Shown: positions 35,230 through 44,254, counted from the stretch's first letter. The stretch is 64,000 bases of DNA from SG-bin7 sp964498095 (GCA_964498095.1 CAZCFY010000001.1:186001-250000); one strand, 5' to 3'. Notes: generated by a model not told the origin, from the letters alone. Made by a program: numbers and translations.

Positions 35230-36224
35230 CAGTATTTTAACAGAACACTGCCCATGGTGAGTCCTGCTCCAAAGGCGGTCAGCAAAATATTTTGACCACG
35301 TTGAATTCGGCCGTCTCTGATAGCCTCATCCAAAGCGATAATTACCGTCGCAGCGGATGTGTTTCCGGTACTGTCGATATTTACGATGACTTTTTCTCGG
35401 GGAAACTCAAAATGTTTAGCCACAGATTCAAGTATGCGGATATTTGCTTGATGGGGAATGAGCCAGTGAACATCGTCAATCGTCATATTATTTGTTTTGA
35501 GAGCCCGGTCGCAAACTTCTGTCATGGAACGCACGGCGTTTTTAAAAATCTCGCGGCCTTTCATTTTCACGTACTGCATTTTATTATCTAAAACCTCTTG
35601 TGAAAAAGGCATGCGTGAGCCCCCGGCAGGTAGAACAAATAAATCACCGATGCTACCATCAGCCCCGAGATGGTGACTGTAAATGCGCGAGGGCTGATCG
35701 TCTTCGGCACGGCTAAGAATGCAGGCGCCGGCGCCATCGCCAAAGAGAATGCAGGTTTCACGATCCTTATAGTTCACCAGACGATGTAAAACTTCACCGC
35801 CAATAACAAGAATATTTTTGTAAACTCCGCTGCGGATAAATTCATTGGCAATACTTATTCCATAGATAAATCCCGAACAGGCCGCGGAAATATCTAAAGC
35901 CATAATATTGCGACAACCCAAACGATGTTGCAGTACGCAGGCGGTGTTTGGCATAACTTGGTCGGGGGTAACAGTCGCAAAAAGAATGGCGTCGATATCA
36001 TTGGCGGTAAGTTTGGCGGCCTCAAGCGCTTTTAGAGTCGCTTCATAAGCAAGATCACTTGTCGCTTGTTTTTCGGAAGCAATGTGGCGGTGGTGGATCC
36101 CAGTACGTTCCACGATCCAGTCGTGATTTGTTTCCACCATTTTTTCGAGATCGTAATTCGTCAGAAGTTTTTCGGGAAGGTACGAACCAGTACCACTGAT
36201 TCGCGCCCGATACATTTGTGTCAT
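35229..36224 (-). CDS. fabH: Beta-ketoacyl-ACP synthase III
   Basis: FabH starts fatty-acid synthesis by condensing acetyl-CoA with malonyl-ACP. The triad is DISAACSGFIYG (Cys), IPHQANIRI (His) and STGNTSAATV (Asn), and WIVERTGIHHRHI is the N-terminal signature. 331 residues. It lies directly after rpmF; plsX, usual between them, is absent. Confidence 0.97.
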   Translation of the reverse strand: MTQMYRARISGTGSYLPEKLLTNYDLEKMVETNHDWIVERTGIHHRHIASEKQATSDLAYEATLKALEAAKLTANDIDAILFATVTPDQVMPNTACVLQHRLGCRNIMALDISAACSGFIYGISIANEFIRSGVYKNILVIGGEVLHRLVNYKDRETCILFGDGAGACILSRAEDDQPSRIYSHHLGADGSIGDLFVLPAGGSRMPFSQEVLDNKMQYVKMKGREIFKNAVRSMTEVCDRALKTNNMTIDDVHWLIPHQANIRILESVAKHFEFPREKVIVNIDSTGNTSAATVIIALDEAIRDGRIQRGQNILLTAFGAGLTMGSVLLKY

Positions 36225-36234
36225 TAAAAAACCA

Positions 36235-36420
36235 TTACTGTTGAGCTTGAGTTACGACGACTTCTTTTCCTTTGTAGTAACCACATGAGGCACAAACACG
36301 GTGCGGACGCGCCAGCGCTCCACAGTTGTCACATTTTTGTGTTCCTGCGGCGGTGATGGCATGATGCGAACGACGAATATCTCGACGCATTTTGGAAATT
36401 CTCTTTTTAGGCATCGGCAT
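36235..36420 (-). CDS. rpmF: Large ribosomal subunit protein bL32
   Basis: A basic 61-residue protein starting MPMPKKRISKMRRDIRRSHH, with a zinc site CDNCGALARPHRVCASCG (four cysteines). ATG at 36420 was preferred to the upstream TTG. It follows yceD/DUF177, a conserved pairing, and heads the fab genes. Confidence 0.97.
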   Translation of the reverse strand: MPMPKKRISKMRRDIRRSHHAITAAGTQKCDNCGALARPHRVCASCGYYKGKEVVVTQAQQ

Positions 36421-36498
36421 ATCTAAATCCAACCTTTCCTAGCAAATCGGTATGTTTGAAAGTGCAAAAATCGCCTTTTCTCTTAAAAAAATCAATAG

Positions 36499-37053
36499 TT
36501 AATTAAATTTCATTTCCTTCAGCTTAGAAAATGGTGAGCGTTTGTCTTCACTCTCGTTGTGCACAGCAGCACAAGAACATGCGCCATCGTTCAAATTCTT
36601 ACCGCAAAACTGGCAGAGACCCTTGCAAGTTTCTGAACAAACTGGATGATCGGGCAAGGCTAAGGACACTATATCTCGCATAAGAATCCCAGCATCAAAG
36701 TTTGGAAAATTAATGGTTGAAGAGGACGGACCCGTCACCGCCAACTCTGAAGAGTGATTTACTTTCGACTCGCGTCCCGTGCGCGGCAAATCTTTACCGG
36801 GAATAAGTAATTCATGAATCGGTTCATGCATTTTTAAAGCGAAGTGTTTTAAACAACGGGTACAATCAAAACTAATATCAGAATGAATACTCCCAGTGAC
36901 TTCAAAGATATTGCCCATGGGCTGCAAATGAAAATCCACGGCATAGGGAGAATTGTTAAGTAAATCCGTTAGCGCTTCGTTAAGCTCCGCAGTGTTTTCG
37001 GTGCAATGATAATCTCGGCCTTCCGCGGGAACTTCTGACAAATTAATAAGCAT
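36499..37053 (-). CDS. yceD: DUF177/YceD-family protein
   Basis: The real start is ATG 37053 after GAGG; the frame continues upstream but that part overlaps a divergent gene and looks non-coding. 184 residues. The conserved C-terminal cysteine cluster is visible: FDCTRCLKHF, then HPVCSETCKGLCQFCGKNL and GACSC. The family is needed for normal 23S rRNA levels in plants and E. coli and nearly always precedes rpmF. Confidence 0.9.
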   Translation of the reverse strand: MLINLSEVPAEGRDYHCTENTAELNEALTDLLNNSPYAVDFHLQPMGNIFEVTGSIHSDISFDCTRCLKHFALKMHEPIHELLIPGKDLPRTGRESKVNHSSELAVTGPSSSTINFPNFDAGILMRDIVSLALPDHPVCSETCKGLCQFCGKNLNDGACSCAAVHNESEDKRSPFSKLKEMKFN

Positions 37054-37126
37054 ATAGACCTCAAAACGTAGGAATGTCTTATAGATGTTGCGTGGCATCC
37101 AGTCAAGAAAGTACACTAATTCTTCA

Positions 37127-37993
37127 ATGCGTTTACTCATCATGTTTCTCATTATTTTTACCTTTGAGGAAACGTGGGCCGATTGGCTATGGACACCCCG
37201 GCAAACCACAAATTTAATGGCCTCTCCACGCGCGGATTCACCCGTTTTGCGCTCTGTTGACCCCGGTGAAATGGTATTAATTACAAAATTGCTGAAGGTG
37301 ACCGGCGGGGAATGGGTCAGTTTTACTCTCGTTGACGGCGGCGAGAAAACCAAAGTCTATGTTACCAAACAAGCGCTTGGGGACGGAGAACTAAGAAACG
37401 CCAAGCAAGGCGTTGGAGTGGATTCGAAAAACTTCAGGAACGTCGGCATTGGCGGTGTCTTAAGTCAAACTCTGCGGGGACCGATTTCAAAAGACGCCAG
37501 TGGCGGGGAGACCGTTGAGTACGGCCCGCAATACGGTGTGAGTTTTTATCCGACTTTACACTACGAGTTTCCCGATGGAAAAAAAAATTACCGGCTCTTT
37601 GTGAGCTACCGGCTCACCCGGGCGGCCGGAAAATCGGTAATAAAGCAAAATGGGACGACAACCTCCGAAGAAATTATGACCCAAGCTACGAGTTTTGTGA
37701 GCGCCGGGTTTATAATGCGGGAAAGATCAACCCCTCAAGCGAATTTCTATTGGGGATACGGCGCCGAAGTCGCCAAGGCTTTAAGTAGTAAACAAGAATA
37801 TACGGATGGAACTACGGTTGATCTAAAAGATAGTTTGCCGACAAATATTTATTTACTAGCGGTTTTAGGTTACCAAAAGTTTGGCGGAAAACCCTCTCAC
37901 TGGTTGCCAGAGGCGAAAGCGGGGATCGTGGTCAATAATAAGCCGGTGACTTTATCCGGCGAACTCATCTTGAATTACATTTGGAGTTTCTAG
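37127..37993 (+). CDS. Secreted SH3b-like protein with beta-barrel-like part
   Basis: The start at 37127 gives a signal-like segment (MRLLIMFLIIFTFEETWA). Residues ~18-80 resemble a bacterial SH3 domain (TTNLMASPRADSPVLRSVDPGE, GEWVSFTLVDGGEKTKVYV). The remaining ~190 residues have alternating strands (YRLFVSYRLTRAAGK, FYWGYGAEVAKAL, LSGELILNYIWSF) like a small membrane barrel. The function is unknown. No strong ribosome site is seen, so the start is uncertain. Confidence 0.6.
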   Translation: MRLLIMFLIIFTFEETWADWLWTPRQTTNLMASPRADSPVLRSVDPGEMVLITKLLKVTGGEWVSFTLVDGGEKTKVYVTKQALGDGELRNAKQGVGVDSKNFRNVGIGGVLSQTLRGPISKDASGGETVEYGPQYGVSFYPTLHYEFPDGKKNYRLFVSYRLTRAAGKSVIKQNGTTTSEEIMTQATSFVSAGFIMRERSTPQANFYWGYGAEVAKALSSKQEYTDGTTVDLKDSLPTNIYLLAVLGYQKFGGKPSHWLPEAKAGIVVNNKPVTLSGELILNYIWSF

Positions 37994-38136
37994 CTCTAAT
38001 TTCTCGAAATGATCCGGCTCAAAATTGTAAAAAGATTCAGAGTGAAACAGCGTTGAGAAAACTCTAATCTTTGGTCGGGGCGCTGCCGATGAGTTAACGC
38101 AACTTTAATATAACAGTCTAACTAAGGAGACTTAAA

Positions 38137-38715
38137 ATGAAACACATCGGAACGTTTGTTGTCGTGTTTTTGATATTGCTATCTTTTGAAGTGGTGCGCG
38201 CGGACGAAGTCGCCGCCACTCCGCCACCGGCAGCTGCCGAGGCCGCACCGGCTCCAACGCCAGACGCTCAAGCGGCTCCTGCTGCCGAAGCACCCGCTGC
38301 GAATACCACTGTTCAAGCGCCCCCGCCGCCGGCTGAGGCAGCACCCGCACCCGTTGAGGCAGCTTCTGCTTCAGCAACCGAAGTAGCAGCTTCGCCAGTG
38401 GCTAACGAGCGTGCTCCGGCCAGCATTGAGACAGGTACGCCTGCCCCGGCTCCCGAAGCAAAGCCTGCCGTGGATGAACCAAAAATGGATTTAGTGCGAG
38501 CAAAAAAGCATAAAAAGTGGAAACAAAATGGTTTAAGAAAAGTTAAATCCGCCTGCGAAATCTTAAACAATCCTGAGGGTACAAAAATTGGTATCCTTAA
38601 GTTGGAGCGCAAACTTTGGACCGATGAAATCGACAAAGAAGGTTGGTATAAAGTTACGCGCAAAGATGGCCCAGGCTACGTTAAAAAAGAATGTTTTGAA
38701 CAAGCACAAAAATAA
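38137..38715 (+). CDS. Secreted alanine/proline-rich protein with C-terminal SH3b domain
   Basis: A signal peptide (MKHIGTFVVVFLILLSFEVVRA) is followed by ~95 residues made almost only of Ala, Pro and Glu, a flexible or cell-wall-spanning linker. The C-terminal ~70 residues (KSACEILNNPEGTKIGIL, WTDEIDKEGWYKVTRKDGPG) resemble an SH3b domain with two cysteines. AAGGAG lies upstream. A strong terminator ends the gene. It may bind cell wall; that is inference. Confidence 0.75.
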   Translation: MKHIGTFVVVFLILLSFEVVRADEVAATPPPAAAEAAPAPTPDAQAAPAAEAPAANTTVQAPPPPAEAAPAPVEAASASATEVAASPVANERAPASIETGTPAPAPEAKPAVDEPKMDLVRAKKHKKWKQNGLRKVKSACEILNNPEGTKIGILKLERKLWTDEIDKEGWYKVTRKDGPGYVKKECFEQAQK

Positions 38716-38744
38716 TTGATTTTCTTGTACGAGCTAAAAGGTGG

Positions 38745-38772
38745 TCCCCCTCTCCTCGAGGGGGATTTTTTT
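38745..38772 (+). terminator. Intrinsic terminator of the Ala/Pro-rich gene
   Basis: TCCCCCTC and GAGGGGGA form an 8-base stem with a 5-base loop, followed by seven T. Confidence 0.9.
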
Positions 38773-38819
38773 GTTCAAGTTTTCACGAAGCTTCGCCTTT
38801 CAAAATACTACTTCTAGCT

Positions 38820-38881
38820 TTTCAAGACGTTTCACCCCTCAAAATATGGCGCGCCTCCGCGCGAGAAAAGCCGGCAGCTTC
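38820..38881 (-). repeat. Inverted copy of the RAYT gene 3' end, upstream
   Basis: This 62-base stretch is the exact reverse complement of 39591-39652, which holds the last ~20 codons and stop of the RAYT gene. Flanking similarity (TTCTAGC versus TTCTAAC) continues for about 10 bases. It is either the remnant of a second, inverted RAYT copy or a functional arm of a mobile unit. Confidence 0.85.
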
Positions 38882-39125
38882 CCTGCGGGCGACATTTGCT
38901 GTCATCATCTTTCGCAACATTCTAAGCGCAAAAAATAATTTTCAAAAAGCCTCGACTTGAAGCGCGATTAGATCGCGCCTCGATTGAGTGACTTGAAGTT
39001 GTTTTTGCACTCACTGATTAATTACTTATTTTCAACGGAACGCTTCACTTTTTTATCATGAAAATCAAAACATATTTTTCAATAAATCTTGATTTCTCCT
39101 CTGAAAAACTGTACCTTCGTTCACG
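38882..39125. other. Gap before the RAYT gene with a small palindrome
   Basis: Non-coding. A GCGCGAT-TAG-ATCGCGC hairpin lies near 38962-38978, in a stretch that resembles a REP-like unit. Beyond that the sequence is A+T-rich and no RNA gene is recognised. Confidence 0.4.
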
Positions 39126-39650
39126 TTGCGTAAACAAATTTCCCTCTTCAAAAAAGAAAAATCAGACTATGGCGGAGAGTTGCAGAAAAAGCGCCCGGCC
39201 CGAAAAGGACCACGGCCGATTTCCGTAAAACACTCGATGCATCTTGTGTTGCGCTCTTCAAAAGCTAAGGGGCTTTGGTCCTTTTTAAAGCCCGCAAACA
39301 AATTACGGATCAAGAGTATATTGGTGAAATTCTCACAAAAGTTTGGTGTTAGCATTATTTCGCTGGCTATTGTCGGAAACCATATCCATCTGCAAATTAA
39401 GCTTTCTCATCGGCAAACCTATAAGCCATTTATCCGCGCTGTGACAGCGGCGATTGCAATTGCTGTAACTGGCGTGTGCCGGTGGCGGCCATCAAGCGAG
39501 AAGTTTTGGGATTTGCGTCCGTTTACGCGCATAATTGAAAGCTTTCGGGAGTTGATGAATTTAGGAAACTATATTTACCTAAACCAGCTCGAAGCTGCCG
39601 GCTTTTCTCGCGCGGAGGCGCGCCATATTTTGAGGGGTGAAACGTCTTGA
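39126..39650 (+). CDS. REP-associated tyrosine transposase (RAYT, Y1/HUH type)
   Basis: A 174-residue single-strand transposase of the IS200-like superfamily. The metal-binding HUH motif is GNHIHLQIK (H86-x-H88). SMHLVLRSSKAKGLW starts the core, and NYIYLNQLEAAGF carries the likely catalytic tyrosine (149 or 151). RAYTs move or multiply short palindromic repeats; REP-like elements lie at 1974 and 14207. The annotated start is TTG without a clear ribosome site. Its 3' end is repeated in inverted form upstream. Confidence 0.85.
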   Translation: MRKQISLFKKEKSDYGGELQKKRPARKGPRPISVKHSMHLVLRSSKAKGLWSFLKPANKLRIKSILVKFSQKFGVSIISLAIVGNHIHLQIKLSHRQTYKPFIRAVTAAIAIAVTGVCRWRPSSEKFWDLRPFTRIIESFRELMNLGNYIYLNQLEAAGFSRAEARHILRGETS

Positions 39651-39652
39651 AA
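39591..39652 (+). repeat. RAYT 3' end, downstream inverted-repeat arm
   Basis: The arm matching 38820-38881 exactly. It lies inside the RAYT coding end, includes its stop codon, and has a local GCGCGGAGGCGCGCC GC-rich core. Confidence 0.85.
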
Positions 39653-39800
39653 GTTAGAATTTAAGAGTCGGAACAGAAAAAGCCGGCCGTCTCATTTCAA
39701 TACACACATTGGCTAACAAGCGCCACGACAGTGCCAAACAGTACCAAGACAGTGCCATAAGAGTGACAACCTTTAACAATAAACAACCTACACTAAATAC

Positions 39801-41438
39801 ATGAAATACAGGGGATGGGGAAAAGCCTTAGCGTTCTGCATACTGGGTATAGTGGCATTCAACAATTGTACGGCATTTAAGTCCATTAAAAGCAGCGGCC
39901 TCTCACTAAGCTCATTACAATGTACCGGAGACGAATCCAAGTTTGCGCGCCGGGCGTGGCGTTTGACGGGCACGCAGTACATGAACGCCGTAAAATCTGT
40001 TTTCCCAAATGTGGTGGTCGGCAACCCCTTTGTTTACGATAGCGTTCCTGGATTTTATAACAATAACTCAAACGGTTTACGATTAGGCAAAGCCATAACC
40101 GCAAGCCTTCTCGCCGAAAACGAAAAAGTAGCGTTTGCCGCTTTACCTTCCGTAAAACAAAATTATACCTGTCTAAATACCACCCTTACCGCAAATTGCG
40201 CCAACACCGTTGCAACAGCACTTGGCCGCAAGGCCTTCCGCCGGCCCTTAAGTGCCAGTGAAGTCAGTACCTACGCGGCACTTTTAACAGCGAGTGTTTC
40301 TAGCTATGGCGATGGGGGAATCGCAATTTTAATCCAGGCTCTTTTGACTTCTCCTAACTTTCTCTTCCGCTACGAAGTAGGAAACCCCATAAGCGGCATT
40401 CTAGATAATTACGAAAAAGCCAATTTAATTTCGTTTGCGGCGGCCGACACAGCCCCCGATGATACTCTTATGCTCGCCGCCCAAAATAATGAATTGCAAA
40501 CCCGGGCACAAATTAAACAGCAGTTCTTACGTTTAGCCCGCCAGGGCGGACGCTACAATGTCATGATCGATTTTTTTCAACAATATTTACATTACGATGC
40601 GATAACGGCGAATGCAAAAAGCGGGGAGCTATTCCCGAACTTCAACGCCGGGGTCGCGCAAGGACTCGTTGCCGAAACCGATGCCTTCATCATTGACCTC
40701 TTAAATTCCGGCAATGGAACCTTAAAATCTTTTTTAACATCAAATACTGTTTTCACTCAGCCCACGACGGCGGCGATTTATGGCCGCGAGCCAGCCTCGT
40801 TACCACAAAATAGCTTAACTAAAACCACCGATAACGCCCGTGCGGGAATTCTTATGCAACCTAGTTTTATTAGTTCCTGGGGCGCTAACGACAGAACTAG
40901 CCCCGTCCTCGTCGGTAAAGCGATTCGCACCGCATTTCTTTGCACAAAAGTTCCCGAGGCTCCTCCTGGCGCGCCAACGTTAGATATGTTAGATACAAAA
41001 CAATATCCGACTCAACGCCAGCGTCTGGCGGTACACAATCAGGCCGCATGTGCGCGCTGTCACAACTTAATGGATCCCATCGGTTTAGGTTTTGAAAATT
41101 TCAATGCCATTGGTGCATTTCGCACGACCGAAAATGGCTACCCCGTAGACACCAGCGGCGAGATCATGGCTACCAATAGTTCTCTGGATGGCCACTTTAA
41201 TGGTGGCGTCGAACTTTCGGAGCGACTGGCAAATTCATCGGTGGCGCATAACTGTTTTATGAAAAATTCATTTCTTTATGTCACGGGCCAAGTTGATGAC
41301 ACGGGAAGTGAATGTTTCGTTGATCTTGTTCAGAAAGCTTTTCAGAACACGCAGAACGTCGACGTCGTCGAAGTATTTGCTGACATATTCGCGCAGTTTG
41401 TAACTTCACCGCGCTATGGGATAGTGGAGGGGATATGA
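39801..41438 (+). CDS. DUF1592-type lipoprotein with c-type heme motif
   Basis: The lipobox FNNC follows a signal segment. The chain carries the DUF1595/DUF1592/DUF1588/DUF1585 series seen in myxobacteria, planctomycetes and relatives: FRRPLSASEVSTYAALL, LLTSPNFLFRYEVG, FFQQYLHYDAI, RAGILMQPSFISSWG with RTSPVLVGKAIRTAFLC, then CARCHNLMDPIGLGFENFNA with a CxxCH heme site. A periplasmic electron-transfer or oxidative role is possible but unproven. It overlaps the DUF1552 gene by 4 bases. Confidence 0.85.
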   Translation: MKYRGWGKALAFCILGIVAFNNCTAFKSIKSSGLSLSSLQCTGDESKFARRAWRLTGTQYMNAVKSVFPNVVVGNPFVYDSVPGFYNNNSNGLRLGKAITASLLAENEKVAFAALPSVKQNYTCLNTTLTANCANTVATALGRKAFRRPLSASEVSTYAALLTASVSSYGDGGIAILIQALLTSPNFLFRYEVGNPISGILDNYEKANLISFAAADTAPDDTLMLAAQNNELQTRAQIKQQFLRLARQGGRYNVMIDFFQQYLHYDAITANAKSGELFPNFNAGVAQGLVAETDAFIIDLLNSGNGTLKSFLTSNTVFTQPTTAAIYGREPASLPQNSLTKTTDNARAGILMQPSFISSWGANDRTSPVLVGKAIRTAFLCTKVPEAPPGAPTLDMLDTKQYPTQRQRLAVHNQAACARCHNLMDPIGLGFENFNAIGAFRTTENGYPVDTSGEIMATNSSLDGHFNGGVELSERLANSSVAHNCFMKNSFLYVTGQVDDTGSECFVDLVQKAFQNTQNVDVVEVFADIFAQFVTSPRYGIVEGI

Positions 41439-42835
41439 GTGATGTTTTAAGCCGGCGGCGGTTTATACAAAAGATGGGACTTACCGTAGGCGCGTCTTTT
41501 TTAAATCCAGTGTTAGATACTCTTATTAGTCAAGCGCAAGGACAAGCGCTGAATTCCAAACGCATGATCATATACATGTCGGGCGCTCATATGCCGCGCA
41601 ATTGGATGCGAACCGGTGGCTCTAATCCAAATTTCACTCTACCAGAAACTCTTACACCGCTTGAACCTTACAAAAATGAAATGCTCGTGCTCGGCAACCT
41701 TTACAACACGGTTTACCCAAATCTGCACGGCAATCTCTATGGAACTCTCAGCGGCTATCCAAGTATTGGTGTTCCAGCGTCTGATGATTTTGCTTATCTA
41801 AACGCACGTCCCGGAGGACCCAGCTTTGACACGGTAATGTCTAATGAACTCGGCGGCGGAACTCCTCACAAAGAAATGGTTGTGGGTTACGTTAGACCCT
41901 CACAAACTGGCATGGCCTATGACCGCGACAGCGTAAAACCTTCAACAATGAATCCCGCTGATGTTTTAAAAAAATATCTAACGGGCGCTTTACCGGGTGT
42001 AAATAATCAACAGGCAAACCTAATGCGCAAAAGTTTTTTAGATTTTGCCGTAAATGATATTCAGCGCGCCTATCGCGGGTTGGCGGGTGAAGAAAAAGGC
42101 AAATTTCTGCAATTTTTAGACTCTCTAAAAGAAGTGCAAACCCAACTCGCCGCCGGCGCCCCAGTTACGCAAACACAATGTGGGGAATTTAAAATTCCCA
42201 GCGCAGGCACAGGACCCAATGGACAAACGTATCCACTTTTGCCTTATTACACGGATTTTGATAATCGCCCTTGGTGGAATAGCGGCGATGGCTTTTGCGG
42301 CAGTAATTTTGTGATTGCCGACATGGTCGCCTTAGCCCTTGGTTGTGGCGTCACCCGTCATGCGACTTTTGTTTCTGCTTATCACGAAGCTCATCAACGC
42401 TATCCTGACATCGGCGTACCGGTAGATGTTCACGAGCAGATTTGTCATCAATTAGAACGCACGGGCTACCAAGACCAAGAAGCAGTTCAACGCGGAAAAA
42501 ATATTATTAAATATCACGCGAGCGTCGTTGCCAAAATGTACGCGGATCTTAAAAAAATTCCCGAAGGCAATGGTACAGCCGCCGACAATACTGTCATCTT
42601 ATGGTTCTGCGACGTAGGCGGTGAGCACCACTATGGCCATCGCGGTTACACGGCCATTATGGTTGGCAAATGCGGCGGCGCTCTTAAAACCGGGGCCTCT
42701 TACGAGTATGGAGTTGAACAATATTCGATGTGTCAGCTGTATTACACTCTGGCCAAAGCGCTTGGCAGTAAGGCCACGAGAATTGGCGACGGGACCAATC
42801 CCGGGTCGTCGGTAATCCCCGGAATTTTGGCCTAA
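41435..42835 (+). CDS. DUF1552-family Tat-exported protein
   Basis: A twin-arginine signal (RRRFIQKMGLTVGASF) shows export in folded form. The rest matches DUF1552: IYMSGAHMPRNWM, LGNLYNTVYPNLHG, NDIQRAYRGLAGEEKGKFLQ and FCDVGGEHHYGHRGYTAIM. The family is almost always paired with DUF1592 proteins, as here (ATGA overlap). Its sulfatase-like fold suggests a metal site at the His-rich GEHHYGHRGY. The biochemical role is unknown. Confidence 0.85.
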   Translation: MSDVLSRRRFIQKMGLTVGASFLNPVLDTLISQAQGQALNSKRMIIYMSGAHMPRNWMRTGGSNPNFTLPETLTPLEPYKNEMLVLGNLYNTVYPNLHGNLYGTLSGYPSIGVPASDDFAYLNARPGGPSFDTVMSNELGGGTPHKEMVVGYVRPSQTGMAYDRDSVKPSTMNPADVLKKYLTGALPGVNNQQANLMRKSFLDFAVNDIQRAYRGLAGEEKGKFLQFLDSLKEVQTQLAAGAPVTQTQCGEFKIPSAGTGPNGQTYPLLPYYTDFDNRPWWNSGDGFCGSNFVIADMVALALGCGVTRHATFVSAYHEAHQRYPDIGVPVDVHEQICHQLERTGYQDQEAVQRGKNIIKYHASVVAKMYADLKKIPEGNGTAADNTVILWFCDVGGEHHYGHRGYTAIMVGKCGGALKTGASYEYGVEQYSMCQLYYTLAKALGSKATRIGDGTNPGSSVIPGILA

Positions 42836-42900
42836 TTAATCACTAAACACTAAATATTTTCCAATTGCCTTAGACTATCCAATGGCAGATATTTATCTAC

Positions 42901-43530
42901 TTGGAAGATAAAATCCTAAATTCTATTTTTATTGAGCTTAGAAAAAAATATCATTGCCATACTATCATTTTATATGGCTCGCGGGTACGGGGCCTAACCA
43001 CGCCAACGAGCGACTACGATGTGGTTGGAATACGAAAGCGTGGCCCAAAAACCCGCATTACAAAAAAACAAAATGGTTTCTATTGGGATGTTTTTGTGTA
43101 TTCCGAAAAAAATCTTAAAAAACTAGGCGAGGAGCATTTTACCTGGAAAAACGCTGCTGTTCTTTATGAAGAGAAACAATTTGGCAGAAAACTTTTATCC
43201 CGGCTAAAAAAACACATTAAAGCCCCTTACAAGAAAAAGCCACGTTACGAAATCGTCGCTACCCAAGTTTGGGCGCAGAAGGAACTTGATCGCTGCCGAC
43301 AGAAAGACACCCAAGCGCTTTACCGCCGCGTGGAATTTTTGGCGGCTTTAATCGACCACTATTATTTTGTTCGCCAAAAAAGATTTTGGGGACCAAAAGA
43401 GGGATTTACTTGGCTTAAGAAAAATGATCCGCAAACTTTTAGGTCCATCGAAAAAGCGCTCAGATTTCCGACAAATTTAAAATTTTTAAAAAGCGCAGCG
43501 CAAAGAGTATACAAAACTTCTTTTGATTAA
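42901..43530 (+). CDS. Nucleotidyltransferase-domain protein
   Basis: The polymerase-beta-like signature is ILYGSRVRGLTTPTSDYDVV with GSRxxG and the DxD pair at SDYD. The C-terminal ~110 residues are helical and basic (WAQKELDRCRQKDTQALYRR, LAALIDHYYFVRQ) like HEPN-type partners. It resembles stand-alone MNT-like enzymes that modify tRNA, protein or antibiotics. The start codon is TTG. A partner HEPN gene is absent, so the C-terminal domain may replace it. Confidence 0.75.
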   Translation: MEDKILNSIFIELRKKYHCHTIILYGSRVRGLTTPTSDYDVVGIRKRGPKTRITKKQNGFYWDVFVYSEKNLKKLGEEHFTWKNAAVLYEEKQFGRKLLSRLKKHIKAPYKKKPRYEIVATQVWAQKELDRCRQKDTQALYRRVEFLAALIDHYYFVRQKRFWGPKEGFTWLKKNDPQTFRSIEKALRFPTNLKFLKSAAQRVYKTSFD

Positions 43531-43556
43531 CCTTTAACGTGGCCCCGGGCCATGTT

Positions 43557-43591
43557 ACTTCCGACGCCGGAAGTAGATCTTTTATAAGATC
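43557..43591. terminator. Hairpins between convergent genes
   Basis: ACTTCCG-ACGC-CGGAAGT (43557-43574), then GATCTT-TTAT-AAGATC (43576-43591) at the integrase stop. They probably act as a two-way terminator. Confidence 0.5.
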
Positions 43592-44109
43592 AATCGCCGC
43601 AGCTCCTGCTGCGAATAAACAAAATCCGCATAAATCATGGTGTTCATCACGTTGCAGTGCCCGAGCGCTAACTGGACTAAACGAATGTCTTTGGTCTTCT
43701 TGTAGAGATTAACTGCAAAAGTGTGGCGTAGAGCGTGGAATTTCTTCTGTACAGGGCGGTAATGCTGCCAAATCTGCACGAGGCGGCTGTAGGTGATAGG
43801 GAAGAGCATTTTCCCTTCAAAACCTTCCGCATAAGCCTTTAATTTACGAAAAAGCGGGGACGGAATAGGAATCTCGCGGTCCCGCGAGTTCTTAATTCCA
43901 CGGATAAAAACCGTTTCTTCGCTATCGTTGAGATCTGACTTTTTGATGTTTAAGATTTCTTGCGCGCGCGCCCCGGTCCGCAACGCGAGCAGCAGGAGCA
44001 AACAATTGCGTTGATCACCATTCATATAATCACTTAGTAGCGATTCTAGTTTCTTGAGTTCAGCTTCGAGCAGATACTTGGTCTTGTTTAAACTATAGTG
44101 TTTTGACAT
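43582..44109 (-). CDS. Short tyrosine recombinase/integrase
   Basis: The ATG at 44109 gives 175 residues, almost only the catalytic domain of a tyrosine recombinase. All key residues are visible: R48 in RTGARAQEIL, H125-x-x-R128 in HALRHTFAVNLY, H151 in LGHCNVMNT and Y160 in MIYADF. The N-terminal core-binding domain is nearly absent, so DNA recognition is unusual. It is divergent from a membrane-anchored HTH protein across an AT-rich palindrome. It may be a minimal inversion or integration enzyme. Confidence 0.85.
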   Translation of the reverse strand: MSKHYSLNKTKYLLEAELKKLESLLSDYMNGDQRNCLLLLLALRTGARAQEILNIKKSDLNDSEETVFIRGIKNSRDREIPIPSPLFRKLKAYAEGFEGKMLFPITYSRLVQIWQHYRPVQKKFHALRHTFAVNLYKKTKDIRLVQLALGHCNVMNTMIYADFVYSQQELRRLIL

Positions 44110-44226
44110 CTTGCATATACCGCGTGAGTAAATGAATTTTTCGGAATTTTCAGATCTAGTTGCAAAAACCACCTCATTTTCATCAAAATCGTCTTAATAA
44201 AAACTATTTTATTTCGTATACTTAAT

Positions 44227-44254
44227 ACTATATATTATAACTATAATATATAGT
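44227..44254. promoter_or_regulatory. 28-base AT-rich palindrome between integrase and HTH genes
   Basis: The arm ACTATATATTATA and its exact complement are separated by AC. It sits in the divergent promoter gap, so an operator or recombination core is possible. Confidence 0.5.

Noticed and set aside
37054..37353. N-terminal extension of the DUF177 frame by 100 residues
   Set aside because: It overlaps a divergent gene, has no start signal, and DUF177 proteins begin near the chosen ATG at 37053.
38132..38663. Opposite-strand frames over the Ala/Pro-rich gene
   Set aside because: Composition artefacts; no ribosome sites, and the plus-strand gene has a signal peptide and a terminator.
38762..38980. 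Possible CRISPR array
   Set aside because: The repeats are an inverted pair and single palindromes with no regular spacers. No array was seen anywhere in the window.
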